A DNA stretch of 64,000 nucleotides from Sphingobacterium yanglingense (GTDB taxonomy: Bacteria > Bacteroidota > Bacteroidia > Sphingobacteriales > Sphingobacteriaceae), in the NCBI RefSeq assembly GCF_004363245.1, contig NZ_SNYV01000011.1, forward strand, positions 930,001 to 994,000, in the 5' to 3' direction. Below the pieces are notes generated by a model. It was not told where the DNA came from, ran no database searches, and saw only the letters and a program-made list of their open reading frames with translations. Below, in pieces: positions 1-9,061 of this stretch; position 1 is the stretch's first letter; each line of letters begins with the position of its first letter. Made by a program: the position numbers and the translations under genes.

Positions 1-183
1 CCAACGGGCTTTGTCAGATGGGATCTCGACCGATTTCATCCAATTCCCATTGACATAGTTGTAAAAATCATCCTGAGGTCTGACATTCTTGTCCATCAGA
101 GATAGGTCTATAGCTTGATGCTGCTGCGCAAATGTCGTAGTAGCACTCGCTAAAACCGCTGTAAGTACAATTAGCTTGTTCAT
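1..183 (-). CDS. M13 family metallopeptidase, N-terminal fragment (runs off left edge)
   Basis: Only the first 61 codons are in the window; the gene continues past the left edge. The start is an ATG at 183. Residues 1-20 form a signal peptide with a hydrophobic core, a run of Ala/Thr and a likely cut after TFAQ. The mature protein soon shows RPQDDFYNYVNGNWMKS, the start signature of M13 (neprilysin/PepO) peptidases, zinc endopeptidases of the cell envelope that cut short peptides. The catalytic HExxH lies outside the window, so activity cannot be judged. The call rests on this N-terminal motif. Confidence 0.85.
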   Translation of the reverse strand, partial: MNKLIVLTAVLASATTTFAQQHQAIDLSLMDKNVRPQDDFYNYVNGNWMKSVEIPSDKARW

Positions 184-412
184 TATGTATTTAATTTATC
201 TTATTAAGAGCGTACCCCAGTGAATCAGAATAACACTCCCTATTTAACTATCACAGATATACAGAAATTATACCGACCAACGAAAGTGTTTGCAAGTATC
301 CGAATAATACCGGATTCTGTTCGTTACATTTGTATAAGGTATACCCGTGATGGGTTTATATCTATGCAAACATAATAAATCATCAGTAGATTATTAGGTA
401 ACTATTTTAAAT

Positions 413-1069
413 ATGTACATAGAAATTGAAGGTAAAACCTATTACATCAGTATAAGGGACTCCGAAAAAAAAGTTACCGTTATTGGTCAAAAAGATGGCA
501 CTGTACAACTCGCTGTAGCCGCACAGCTATCAGAGGGAGAATTGATTACCTATCTCAAAAGTACGTCATTCCAAAAATCAATAAAATCAGAGCAGCCTTC
601 TAAATTGGAAGCGGCGGCAACGATAGCGATGTTCGACACTACATTTACGCTAATAATCCAAAAAGAATTATTAACGCCCTATATCGCTGGAAAATCCCTC
701 TACACAAACCTTAATCCGAAGAGCAAAGCTGCACAGAATAGTCTCCTTGAACAGATTTTAATGCAGGAATTAAAACAGCAAATAGGTTTCTGGGAAGAAA
801 AATTAGGGGTATTAATCGACAATATTAATATCCGTAAATTAAAAACAAATTTCCATACGGTTTGTAGTAACAGTAGTCGTTTGACCTTTGATAAAAATCT
901 TATTTACAGATCAAGAGAGTTTCTAGCCTACCTATGTGCTGTTGCAGTTTTTGACTATATACAAATGGAAGAATCAATACGGGAACAACTGGCTAATCAA
1001 TACATAAAAGATTGGAAGCATCATCAAAAGGTATTCCTTTATGAACTAACACAGCACGTAAATAGATAA
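413..1069 (+). CDS. YgjP/DUF45-like metallopeptidase fold with lost active site
   Basis: This 218-residue protein has no signal peptide. Residues 5-55 resemble the N-terminal strand-rich part of YgjP-like (DUF45) metallopeptidases. Residues 141-184 follow the family core: RKLKTNFHTVCSNSSRLTFD stands where family members have a K-T-R-W-G-S-C...L-N block, followed by an (L/I)IYRSREFLAYL helix. Where the family has the zinc motif HExxH, this protein reads AVAVFDYI (about residues 176-183), and the later NHxxFW motif is absent. It therefore looks like a non-catalytic relative. It ends one base before the MpaB-type oxygenase gene, so the two are almost surely co-transcribed. A TACATTTG box at 325-332 could be the promoter -7 element. 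The family match was made by eye and is moderate; the function is unknown. Confidence 0.55.
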   Translation: MYIEIEGKTYYISIRDSEKKVTVIGQKDGTVQLAVAAQLSEGELITYLKSTSFQKSIKSEQPSKLEAAATIAMFDTTFTLIIQKELLTPYIAGKSLYTNLNPKSKAAQNSLLEQILMQELKQQIGFWEEKLGVLIDNINIRKLKTNFHTVCSNSSRLTFDKNLIYRSREFLAYLCAVAVFDYIQMEESIREQLANQYIKDWKHHQKVFLYELTQHVNR

Positions 1070-1070
1070 T

Positions 1071-2249
1071 ATGAATATCCCTTATCGTTTTAAGCTCAAC
1101 ACATCATCATTTGCCTATTATTGGACGGAGGGCTTAGGTAAGGAGTTATTGAATAAGCAGGGGCGCACACCGGATATAGATCAAGCTAATCAATTTATTC
1201 CCTTGCTCTATCAATGGGATAATAAGGCGGATGAGATTATACAGGACCTGTATGCTAAAATAGGTATTCTAGCAGCAAACAAATCCTTGTTCAACTATAT
1301 TGACGAGCAGCCTTTGGCTTCGGATGAATCGACGGTCTGGAATAATTTTTTTAAGGATATCGATTTAAATCCAGATTGGTTGGACTGGAATAAAATACAA
1401 AAAGGAAGCGAGCTGTGCCGAAGACCAGGACTGACCTCACTCATCGTCCTTCGCGATTACTGCCTCATGGGGGGCTATGAATCCGCAGCAATCAATAAAC
1501 CTCTAATATATACAGGTGCGCTAAAAAAAGGGGCTGTAAAGCGCTTGGTGGATACCGTAGAGTTCTGGGTACAGATCACAAAAGAAAACGGCTTAGAAAA
1601 AGGAAGCGAGGGGCTTAAGCAGGTATTTCTCACCCGGATGATACATGCCTACTCCCGGGTACACATCCTGCAGAAATCCGATTGGGATACCGAAAAATGG
1701 GGAGTACCTATCAATAGCTGGGATATGCTCGCAACAAATCTAGGCTTCTCCCTGGTATTTATGGTCGGTCTTCACCGCATGGGCATACAGGTCTCTCCCG
1801 AAGAGAAAGAAGGTGTTTTCCATTTTTGGAAATACATTGGATACCTACTCGGTATCCCCTTAGAATTATTGCCGGATAATGAAGAAGAGGCCATCGAAGC
1901 GCTGTACTATTGGACCATGACCCAACGAGAGGGAGATGCAGACACGCAATTACTGGCCTCTGCACTAAAGGAAGAACCTGTAATGGCCCACTATCCAACA
2001 AACCCACTAATGCGGAAGATGATGCGGGAGATACACTTGTTCTATAACCACTACCTCCTAGGGGAGTATTCGTGCCGGCTATTAGGCCTACCATCAACGA
2101 CTATTGGTCGGTTTGGTATTATCAATGTATGGCGGACCAAAAAGCAAGAAATGAAAATAGGAAATGAAGCGAACAGGCAAAAAGCGATACTGGATGGCGG
2201 AAATGAACAGGAAAATGTCCGTCAGATCTATCAAAAATATAATCGATAA
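1071..2249 (+). CDS. MpaB-family (DUF2236, Lcp-like) haem oxygenase
   Basis: This 392-residue protein matches the DUF2236 family (fungal ER-bound oxygenase MpaB and latex-clearing protein Lcp), all-helical b-type haem proteins. Visible family features are the FNYIDEQPLAS region near 74-84, CRRPGLTSLIVLRDYCLMGGY at 116-136, and TRMIHAYSRVHILQ at 188-201, where His192 or His198 is the likely haem ligand beside a conserved Arg. A further helix holds GLHRMGI. There is no signal peptide, so it is probably cytosolic. It is likely an oxygenase or peroxygenase, but the substrate cannot be read from the sequence. It begins one base after the YgjP-like gene. Two hairpins follow, the second a bidirectional terminator. 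Confidence 0.8.
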   Translation: MNIPYRFKLNTSSFAYYWTEGLGKELLNKQGRTPDIDQANQFIPLLYQWDNKADEIIQDLYAKIGILAANKSLFNYIDEQPLASDESTVWNNFFKDIDLNPDWLDWNKIQKGSELCRRPGLTSLIVLRDYCLMGGYESAAINKPLIYTGALKKGAVKRLVDTVEFWVQITKENGLEKGSEGLKQVFLTRMIHAYSRVHILQKSDWDTEKWGVPINSWDMLATNLGFSLVFMVGLHRMGIQVSPEEKEGVFHFWKYIGYLLGIPLELLPDNEEEAIEALYYWTMTQREGDADTQLLASALKEEPVMAHYPTNPLMRKMMREIHLFYNHYLLGEYSCRLLGLPSTTIGRFGIINVWRTKKQEMKIGNEANRQKAILDGGNEQENVRQIYQKYNR

Positions 2250-2291
2250 ACCTCTTATGATCCACTAACTGGCGGATCACCAACAGAGGTT
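2249..2291 (+). repeat. nested inverted repeat just after the MpaB gene
   Basis: Outer arms AACCTCT (2249-2255) and AGAGGTT (2285-2291) enclose inner arms GATCC (2259-2263) and GGATC (2274-2278), giving a two-step stem with internal bulges. It starts on the stop codon of the oxygenase gene. No T-run follows, so it is more likely a 3' mRNA stabilising structure than a terminator. Confidence 0.45.
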
Positions 2292-2327
2292 ACTATTCTG
2301 GATAAACTCTAAAACATACCTCTAAAA

Positions 2328-2359
2328 AAAGAGGTGCAAACCTATATTTGCACCTCTTT
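2328..2359. terminator. bidirectional intrinsic terminator between convergent genes
   Basis: There is a perfect 13-bp stem: AAAGAGGTGCAAA at 2328-2340 pairs with TTTGCACCTCTTT at 2347-2359, with a 6-nt loop. A-rich sequence precedes it and T-rich sequence follows, so it can serve both the oxygenase operon (+) and the M16 protease gene (-), whose stop lies at 2378. Confidence 0.85.
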
Positions 2360-2377
2360 ACTTTATGCTATTAATGC

Positions 2378-5245
2378 TTATTTAGATTGGGCTTCAGGCA
2401 ATAAAATAAACTTGAATAGGCGATCTGATTTTAAGTATTTGTTCGCGACTTCTTTGACAGACTGAATAGACACTTTATTCAACTCATCCATATACCGAAG
2501 TACATAGGTTGGGTCTTCATTAAGCTGGTAGGCTCCAGAAATCTGTCCTAACCAAAATCCATTCTCACGCAATTGTAATTCCAACTGGCGTTTTTGCTCA
2601 ATTACAAATTTATCGAGATCAATCTGACTCGGGCCATCCGCTTTTATCTTATTGACTTCGTCAATTGCTGAAGCAATCAGCGATTCATATTTATCAACGC
2701 TTGTGCCGAATCCAATGCTAAAGCTGTAACGTCCTCTTGGATATTTACTTGAAGAAGCACTCGCTCCTGTACCGTAAACACCGCTTTCATCTTCACGTAA
2801 ACGTTCCAATAACTTGATGGATAATACACTCTCTAATGCATCAAAATCTAAATTCTCTTTCTCAGAGTAATTGTAGTCTCCGTAATAAGTCATCTGCACC
2901 TGAGCCTTAGCTTCTTTACCTTTTCGGACGATCTTCTCTACTCCTTTGGCTGGCTCGACGATACCTAAATCCTTAGCCTGTTCTTTTCTTCCAAGATTTG
3001 GCAATGCTGCAAGGTAATTTTCTAAGTAAGGCTTAATCTCTTCCTCCGTAAAAGAACCAACTATAGTAAAAGTAAAATCAGAAGCATCCGCAAAACGTTC
3101 TTTAAAGATTTCTAGCGCACGTTTTTGATTTATCCCTTTAATTTGATCTGCTGTAGGAATGGTTCTACGCACATTGTCCTTATACAATGTTTTGGTTTTA
3201 ACATCGGAAAAAACAAAACCTGGATCATCCTCTCTATTCTCCATTGATGATAAAGTGCGTGCTATTCCGCTTTGGAAAATATCATCATCCAATCTTGGTG
3301 CTGTAAAATAACCATAGATCATTTCGAAAGCAGTCTTTAACCCTTCCTTGTCTGAGGAACCTGAAAATCCTTCTGAACGCTCAGATAGATAAGGAGAGAT
3401 GTTTGCATTCTTTCCAGTCAGATATTTCCGCAACTCTATAGAGTTCAACTGTCCTACCCCGGAACCATTAACAAATGCTGCAGCATTTGAGGCTGTAAGA
3501 TATTCTGCATCACTATATAAAGAGGTACCTCCTGGACTAAATGCAGAAATCAAAATCTGATCATTTTTAAAAGTAGTAGGCTTCAACAATACCTTCACCC
3601 CATTACTAAGGATAAGCTCCTTGGTCTGGATTGCTGCGATATCTTTTGTTGACTTAATAGTTCCTTTCACAGGCTGTTTGGCCAAAAGTGGCAATTCGGA
3701 GACTTTATCTTCGTAAGCCGTTAACTGCTCTTGATCCACTTCGTTCAACCAAGCGTTAACCTGTGATTCCTGAGGAAGAGTAGCTTTGTCTTTCTCAGGC
3801 CCCATAATAACGATATCTCTATTGTTGTCCACGTAAAAGCGTCTTCCGATAGCTTCGACTTCTTTTAAAGTCAAAGTCGGCAACAATTGCTTAGTGATCT
3901 GATAACGATCTTCATTGCTCAATGCGGGCTCATCATTAAGGAAGTGCTGTAAATAGGTGCTTACATAAGCATCTGATTTCTTTTTATCACGTTCTTTATA
4001 AGATGTCTCATTACTCTTTACGAATGCGGTCATCGTCCGTTGAAACTCAGACTCTGTAAAGCCAAATTTTTGAAAACGATCAAGCTCCCGCATCGTGGCC
4101 TTTAGTCCTTCTTCAAACATCCCTGGCTTAGCAGCAAAAGATATCGATAGGTTGTCTAGTCCTCCGAATAGCGAGCTGATACTTATACCTGCTTGTAGGA
4201 ACGGCGGATTAGGCTGTTGACTGATTTCTCTAAGACGGGAACTAATCATACTATTGAATAGACTCTTCATCAAAGAAGTCCTGTAGTCGCCTACTGTACT
4301 AACTTTTTCCTCTGGATGTTTGATGATAATCTGACCTACAGTAGAAGGCATTTCTGGGTCAGTTACAATTAGAAACTGATTCTTGTTTAGCAATGGTACG
4401 GAATGCGCTGTACGTTTGACTGGATTCTTCGGTGTTTTCATATCCGAAAAAAGTCGGATTACCTCTTGCTCCATCGCCTTAGCGTCGATATCCCCTACAA
4501 TAATAATAGATTGTAGATCGGGTCTATACCATCTCGCATGAAAGTCGCGTATCAGCTTAGGATCGAAATTCATTACGACATTTTCGGTACCGATAGGTAG
4601 GCGTTGAGAATACAAAGAACCATTCAGCAATACAGGCAAAAATTGGTCCTGCATACGTTGCGAAGCACCTCTACCACCACGCATCTCCTCCATGATGATA
4701 CCACGTTCCTTATTGATCTCATCCGTACCCAACAAAGCGTCCTGCGCCCAGTCGCGCATTACCTGCAACCCGTTCTTTAATAATTCCGGATCATCGGAAG
4801 GAATTGGCAATTGATAAACCGTTTCCTCAAAACTTGTATAGGCATTTAAATCAGATCCAAAGCGTACACCTGCTTTCTGTAAATAATTAACTAAATCATT
4901 CTTTGGGAAGTGCTTCAATCCATTGAAGTTCATGTGCTCTAAAAAGTGAGCCAAACCACGTTCTTCCTCTGTTTCTAAGATTGATCCAACTTTGACGCCA
5001 AGATACATTGTAACCCGCTTCTCAGGCTCTGCGTTCTTGAGGATATAATACTTAAATCCGTTTTTCAGCTGACCTACAGTAACGTTATTATCAAAAGGCA
5101 ATTTATCTTGCCATTTTAAAGTATCTTGTGCTAAAATTGTTTTTGCCTCGTGCGCTAACGTCGAAGCGTGTACTGGGGACGCATCAACAGATGCGAAAGT
5201 AGCAGGTAATAAAAATGCTACTGCTAAAGGTTTTAAAAATCTCAT
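2378..5245 (-). CDS. M16 family zinc metalloprotease (two-domain, pitrilysin-like)
   Basis: This 955-residue protein begins with a signal peptide (hydrophobic stretch at about 8-22, Ala-rich cleavage region), so it is periplasmic or envelope-bound. The first M16 domain carries the inverted zinc motif in RGLAHFLEHMNF (HxxEH), and the third zinc ligand lies in the RGIIMEEMRGG segment further on. An inactive M16-type half follows, with the usual substrate-chamber repeats (peptidase_M16_C regions around 230-420 and 720-900). Its length of about 950 residues is normal for the Bacteroidota periplasmic type. It is probably a single-gene transcription unit; the upstream region has a near-consensus TATTTTG about 40 nt before the ATG. 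The enzyme class is secure; the peptide substrates are unknown. Confidence 0.93.
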   Translation of the reverse strand: MRFLKPLAVAFLLPATFASVDASPVHASTLAHEAKTILAQDTLKWQDKLPFDNNVTVGQLKNGFKYYILKNAEPEKRVTMYLGVKVGSILETEEERGLAHFLEHMNFNGLKHFPKNDLVNYLQKAGVRFGSDLNAYTSFEETVYQLPIPSDDPELLKNGLQVMRDWAQDALLGTDEINKERGIIMEEMRGGRGASQRMQDQFLPVLLNGSLYSQRLPIGTENVVMNFDPKLIRDFHARWYRPDLQSIIIVGDIDAKAMEQEVIRLFSDMKTPKNPVKRTAHSVPLLNKNQFLIVTDPEMPSTVGQIIIKHPEEKVSTVGDYRTSLMKSLFNSMISSRLREISQQPNPPFLQAGISISSLFGGLDNLSISFAAKPGMFEEGLKATMRELDRFQKFGFTESEFQRTMTAFVKSNETSYKERDKKKSDAYVSTYLQHFLNDEPALSNEDRYQITKQLLPTLTLKEVEAIGRRFYVDNNRDIVIMGPEKDKATLPQESQVNAWLNEVDQEQLTAYEDKVSELPLLAKQPVKGTIKSTKDIAAIQTKELILSNGVKVLLKPTTFKNDQILISAFSPGGTSLYSDAEYLTASNAAAFVNGSGVGQLNSIELRKYLTGKNANISPYLSERSEGFSGSSDKEGLKTAFEMIYGYFTAPRLDDDIFQSGIARTLSSMENREDDPGFVFSDVKTKTLYKDNVRRTIPTADQIKGINQKRALEIFKERFADASDFTFTIVGSFTEEEIKPYLENYLAALPNLGRKEQAKDLGIVEPAKGVEKIVRKGKEAKAQVQMTYYGDYNYSEKENLDFDALESVLSIKLLERLREDESGVYGTGASASSSKYPRGRYSFSIGFGTSVDKYESLIASAIDEVNKIKADGPSQIDLDKFVIEQKRQLELQLRENGFWLGQISGAYQLNEDPTYVLRYMDELNKVSIQSVKEVANKYLKSDRLFKFILLPEAQSK

Positions 5246-5327
5246 TAATTTAGCACGTTTAATTTTTTTTGCAAAATACCATTAAAAAATTACTAAACAT
5301 ATTAAGCAATAATAAAATTACAATATT

Positions 5328-5335
5328 TAATTTTG
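5328..5335 (+). promoter_or_regulatory. candidate -7 element of xerD promoter
   Basis: TAATTTTG matches the Bacteroidota -7 consensus TAnnTTTG. It ends only 3 nt before the ATG at 5339, so if used the transcript would be leaderless or nearly so. No clear TTG -33 box sits 18-20 nt upstream, so it may be incidental. Confidence 0.4.
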
Positions 5336-5338
5336 TAT

Positions 5339-6232
5339 ATGGACTGGAATACTACATCTAAAGATTTTAAAAGGTACTTAGAATTTGAGCGGAATCTTTC
5401 TCAAAATTCAATTTCGGCCTATCTCAATGACGTACAAAAACTCAAAATATATTGTGAGGATCTGAATCTGGAAATTAAGGATTTGTCCCCACGACATATA
5501 CAGGATTTCTTAGTATGGATGAGTACTTTTTCCATATCAACTTTTACCCAGGCCAGATTGATATCAGGACTTAAAGCATACTTTAACTATCTCCAGTTAG
5601 AGCATGAACTAGACCCCAACCCTATTGAGCTTATAGAGACACCACGTCTGGAAAGAAAAATCCCAGATGTCTTACATATTGAGGAAATCGACGCTCTAAT
5701 AAGTGCGATCGATCTATCCAATCCTGAAGGTGCCCGGAATAAAGCTATATTGGAGGTCTTATATGGCTGTGGCCTTCGTGTCTCTGAGCTGATCAACTTA
5801 AAGATATCGAATCTTTTTCTTGACATCGATTTTATTAAAATAGAAGGTAAAGGCAACAAAGAACGCCTAGTTCCTATCGGCAGCCAGGCTATTAAGTACC
5901 TAAAAATATACCTCCAGGAAATACGTAACCAACAAAAAATAAAGGCAGGCCATGAGGACTTTGTATTTCTCAATCGTCGCGGTGCCGCCCTCTCTAGGGT
6001 CATGATTTTTATCATAATCAAAGAGCTCGCCACTAAAATCGGATTGAATAAACAAATCAGCCCCCATACATTCAGACATAGCTTCGCTTCTCATCTCGTA
6101 GAAGGAGGAGCTGACCTACGGGCGGTCCAGGACATGCTTGGCCATGAAAGTATCACTACAACAGAGATTTACACCCATATAGACAAAGAATATCTTCAAT
6201 CTGTAATTACACAGTTCCACCCGAGATCATAG
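5339..6232 (+). CDS. xerD: tyrosine recombinase XerD/XerC type
   Basis: Site-specific recombinase of 297 residues, the usual XerC/D length, expected to resolve chromosome dimers at dif with a partner Xer protein and FtsK. The N-terminal SAM-like DNA-binding domain spans about 1-95 and the catalytic domain about 108-290. All catalytic residues are visible: Arg147 in GCGLRVSEL, Lys171 in EGKGNKER, His243 and Arg246 in HTFRHSFASHL, His269 in MLGHES, and nucleophile Tyr278 in TTEIYTH. I chose the ATG at 5339 over an in-frame TTG at 5333 that lies inside a promoter-like box. No attachment site or mobile element flanks it, so it is a housekeeping recombinase, not a phage integrase. Sequence alone does not separate XerC from XerD. 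Confidence 0.9.
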   Translation: MDWNTTSKDFKRYLEFERNLSQNSISAYLNDVQKLKIYCEDLNLEIKDLSPRHIQDFLVWMSTFSISTFTQARLISGLKAYFNYLQLEHELDPNPIELIETPRLERKIPDVLHIEEIDALISAIDLSNPEGARNKAILEVLYGCGLRVSELINLKISNLFLDIDFIKIEGKGNKERLVPIGSQAIKYLKIYLQEIRNQQKIKAGHEDFVFLNRRGAALSRVMIFIIIKELATKIGLNKQISPHTFRHSFASHLVEGGADLRAVQDMLGHESITTTEIYTHIDKEYLQSVITQFHPRS

Positions 6233-6257
6233 GTTAACGCAACAAAGTGTATTTAAA

Positions 6258-6289
6258 TTTGCAACATTGCTGCAATAGAGATATCTTTG
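6258..6289 (+). promoter_or_regulatory. promoter of the metal-uptake operon
   Basis: TTTG at 6258-6261 and TATCTTTG at 6282-6289 are 20 nt apart, a perfect Bacteroidota -33/-7 pair. The expected transcription start is about 6294-6296, at the ATG itself. A second -7-like box TAAATTTG at 6254-6261 lacks a -33 partner but would give a leader of about 28 nt. Confidence 0.65.
6259..6275 (+). promoter_or_regulatory. 17-bp palindromic operator candidate (Fur/Zur-like size)
   Basis: TTGCAAC-ATT-GCTGCAA is a 7-3-7 inverted repeat with six of seven pairs matching. It lies between the -33 and -7 boxes of the promoter ahead of a His-rich protein and a TonB receptor, where a metalloregulator of the Fur/Zur family would block RNA polymerase. 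The regulator itself is not in the window. Part of the left arm (TTTGCAAC) also resembles sequence that commonly follows -7 boxes here, so some of the match may be incidental. Confidence 0.5.
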
Positions 6290-6295
6290 CATGCA

Positions 6296-6619
6296 ATGCA
6301 TATCTTCATTAAAACAGTCGCCCTCCTATTCGCCATAACCCATTTGTGGGTTTCGGGAAGCTTGCTGCGACACAAACATGATGATTGCCATGGACAAGAC
6401 AATGACTCTTGCCACCATACAGATGAATCTACAGGGCATGATGACTGTGCAATCTGTTATTACATCTACCTGCCAAATTCATTGGCTGCTACCGATGCCT
6501 TACAAATAGAGTACATACCCACTATTAGTTTTTCGACTTACAATGTATCACTCGATACCACTATAGTAACACTTAAGCCTCGTCTATATACGAACAAAGA
6601 TCCTCCTGTGTATATCTAA
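6296..6619 (+). CDS. small His/Cys-rich secreted or membrane-anchored protein
   Basis: This 107-residue protein has a hydrophobic N-terminal segment (residues 5-22) that could be a signal peptide or anchor. A metal-ligand-rich stretch at about 26-54 contains RHKHDDCH, DSCHH and GHDDCAIC, many His and Cys residues with a closing CxxC. The tail is Thr/Pro-rich and ends in PPVYI. Similar short His/Cys proteins occur just ahead of TonB receptors in metal-uptake loci (DUF2946-like in style, but I cannot confirm family membership). The ATG at 6296 is chosen over an in-frame TTG at 6287 that belongs to the -7 box. It is the first gene of a probable three-gene operon. A role in periplasmic metal binding is inferred, not shown. 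Confidence 0.6.
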   Translation: MHIFIKTVALLFAITHLWVSGSLLRHKHDDCHGQDNDSCHHTDESTGHDDCAICYYIYLPNSLAATDALQIEYIPTISFSTYNVSLDTTIVTLKPRLYTNKDPPVYI

Positions 6620-6736
6620 ATTAATATAGCTACAGCTATGTTGTAGAGTTCGATTCCCTGTTCAGTGGACAATGCAATTTTGCTCTGCCATTGAAAAGGT
6701 ACATGCTTAATTAAAGATTTACTAACGACACTATTC

Positions 6737-9049
6737 ATGAAGACGATTATCGTTCTAATCGCTCAGTGGGCATTATATACATCTATATTTGCCTACGGTC
6801 AAAACTGCAATTTAACGCTGAAGGTTCAGCTAATTGACGCTGAAAACCATCAGCCAATTGGCAGCGCGCAGCTGTATTTGAACAATAATACACGTCCGAA
6901 GGAAGCGAGTCCAGGTAAATATGTATTTCAACAGCTATGTAAAGGGGCATCTTCACTCTATATAGACCATAGTGGCTATGAAAAAAAGGAAGCCAATATA
7001 AGAATGAGTCAGGATACGGCGATAACAATTGTGCTGAAAAAGGATGTGCAACAGCTGGAAACAGTTACTGTGACAGCAAATACACAGATCTCCGCCCCCC
7101 GTACGTCGATTACACTTAGTAAAGAGCAAAGACAGGAAAGCCAAGGTAAAAATCTCGCGGGTGTACTTAGTGAAATTGCCGGAGTCAATACGCTAAAAAC
7201 GGGCGCAAATAATGGCAAGCCTGTTATAAATGGATTATATGGCAACAGACTATTACTTATAAACCACGGGGTAAGACATGAAAGCCAGCAATGGGGAACG
7301 GATCATGCCCCAGAAGTAGACCCGTTTTCGGCAGAAGAGATTACGGTGATAAAAAGCTCGGACGCGGTGCGTTTTGGCCCGGATGCGCTCGGAGGGGTAA
7401 TCAAAATAAGTCCATCTGCTATCGTTACCGACCGGAAAGCCCAAAGTAGCCATGCTATTCTATTCAATAGCAATGGACGAGGACTACTCCTCAACGACAA
7501 ACTGGAAGGAACTGTAGGACAGTTTTCCTACCGCGCAGGAATAACAACCGGTAAACAAGGGAATCTGAAATCGGCTGACTATTATCTTGGGAACACAGGC
7601 AATGAGGAACTTCATGGTAATCTTTTCGCGTCCTATAAAACCGGTAAAAACACATTCAAAATGTATTTAAGCCATTTCGGAAATACTTTAGGTGTATTCC
7701 AAGGGGCTCATATTGGTTCAAAAGAGGACATACTGGCTAGAATAGAACATGGAAGACCTTTTGAAGAATACAGTTTTTCTTATAAAATCGGAGCACCAAA
7801 GCAGCGTGTCACCCATCAATTGGCGAAACTAGAATACCTGTACCAGCTTGACGAAAACAGTCAGATCGAAGCTCAATACAGTATACAGCGTAATCATAGA
7901 AAAGAGTTTGATCTGCGCCGTGTTGCTGAAAATGATGTTCCTATGGCTGACATCCTCCTGAGTACCCAACAATTGGAGCTGGTATACAGCCGTCCGTTTT
8001 TTATGGCTGGAATCTCAGGAAGCCTACAGGTAAACAACAACGTACCTGGAACGGGCTCAACTCCTATCATTCCAAACTTTGACAATCATGGTCTTGGTGC
8101 CTTCGTCAGTGTTAAAGTACCGTTTAAAAGCTATCTGTTAGAGACAGGAGTACGCTACGACTACAAGTTCTTTGATGCGGCAGGTTACCAATATGACTAT
8201 TCTAAAATAACCGAGGATGGCTTAATTCCACAGTACCTAATGACGGACAGGAAGCATTTTCACAACATTTCGGGGGTAGCTGGAATCAGCCAACGTGTCA
8301 ACGCTGTATTCACCTGGAAAAGCAATCTAGGTTTGGCCTGGCGTGCGCCTTCTGCCAATGAGCTATACAGTGATGGAATACATCATGGTACAGGTACCTA
8401 TGAGGTTGGGAATAAAAATCTGAAGAGTGAGAAAGGTCTGAAATGGATAAATTCCCTCTCCATGGACAAGGGTTTTATCAAAGCAAACGTCGACCTATTT
8501 GCGCAGGTGATAGAAAACTATATCTATAGCCAGCCTGTCCCTGACTCTACACGCCAGACTATCCGTGGCACCTTTCCGCTATTTCAATACCGTCAGGATC
8601 GAGCATTTTTCTATGGCGCAGACTTATCGACCCTAACAGACATCAACCAAAACTGGCAATACGGACTAAACATATCCCTTGTTCAGGCCAAAAATATCAC
8701 GAAAGATGAGTTCCTTCCTAATATACCGGCCTGGAAACTGCAGCAACATCTCTCCTATCGCTTTGCCCCAAACCAGGTACTAAGCTATATCAAGATTAAG
8801 CATCATTTCCAAGCCAAGCAAACACGGTATGAACCGAATTCGGACTTTGCTGCACCACCTGCCGCATACCACCTCTTTGACGCGGTATTGGCGTCTTCTA
8901 TTAAACTCAAATCCCAACGAACGGCAGAATTCCAACTTGCTGTCAACAATGTCTTTAACGAGGCTTACAAAGACTATATGGATCGATTTAGATACTATGC
9001 ACATGCACTGGGACGCAACGTGTCTCTTAAAGTCAATTTTACATTTTAA
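6737..9049 (+). CDS. TonB-dependent outer-membrane receptor, probable metal (zinc-type) uptake
   Basis: This 770-residue receptor has a signal peptide (about 1-21), a carboxypeptidase-regulatory-like domain (about 24-105), a plug domain (about 115-225) and a 22-strand barrel ending in aromatic Phe (KVNFTF). The plug contains INHGVRHESQQWGTDHAPEV, a His-rich motif close to that of ZnuD-like and related metal receptors, followed by the usual SSDAVRFGPDALGGVI. At this size it has no SusC-type extension, and no SusD neighbour is present, which argues against glycan uptake. It lies between a His/Cys-rich small protein and a His-rich lipoprotein behind a palindromic promoter, which supports metal uptake. 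The metal (zinc, copper or other) cannot be fixed from sequence. Confidence 0.85.
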   Translation: MKTIIVLIAQWALYTSIFAYGQNCNLTLKVQLIDAENHQPIGSAQLYLNNNTRPKEASPGKYVFQQLCKGASSLYIDHSGYEKKEANIRMSQDTAITIVLKKDVQQLETVTVTANTQISAPRTSITLSKEQRQESQGKNLAGVLSEIAGVNTLKTGANNGKPVINGLYGNRLLLINHGVRHESQQWGTDHAPEVDPFSAEEITVIKSSDAVRFGPDALGGVIKISPSAIVTDRKAQSSHAILFNSNGRGLLLNDKLEGTVGQFSYRAGITTGKQGNLKSADYYLGNTGNEELHGNLFASYKTGKNTFKMYLSHFGNTLGVFQGAHIGSKEDILARIEHGRPFEEYSFSYKIGAPKQRVTHQLAKLEYLYQLDENSQIEAQYSIQRNHRKEFDLRRVAENDVPMADILLSTQQLELVYSRPFFMAGISGSLQVNNNVPGTGSTPIIPNFDNHGLGAFVSVKVPFKSYLLETGVRYDYKFFDAAGYQYDYSKITEDGLIPQYLMTDRKHFHNISGVAGISQRVNAVFTWKSNLGLAWRAPSANELYSDGIHHGTGTYEVGNKNLKSEKGLKWINSLSMDKGFIKANVDLFAQVIENYIYSQPVPDSTRQTIRGTFPLFQYRQDRAFFYGADLSTLTDINQNWQYGLNISLVQAKNITKDEFLPNIPAWKLQQHLSYRFAPNQVLSYIKIKHHFQAKQTRYEPNSDFAAPPAAYHLFDAVLASSIKLKSQRTAEFQLAVNNVFNEAYKDYMDRFRYYAHALGRNVSLKVNFTF

Positions 9050-9061
9050 CAATTTATTCTA

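Noticed and set aside
5339..6232. xerD as an integrase of a mobile island
   Set aside because: Length and motifs fit the housekeeping Xer family and no attachment repeats or cargo genes flank it.
6646..6665. T-loop-like GAGTTCGATTCCCTG between the small His-rich gene and the TonB receptor gene
   Set aside because: The flanking bases do not make a 5-bp T stem and there is no acceptor or anticodon arm, so it is not a tRNA.
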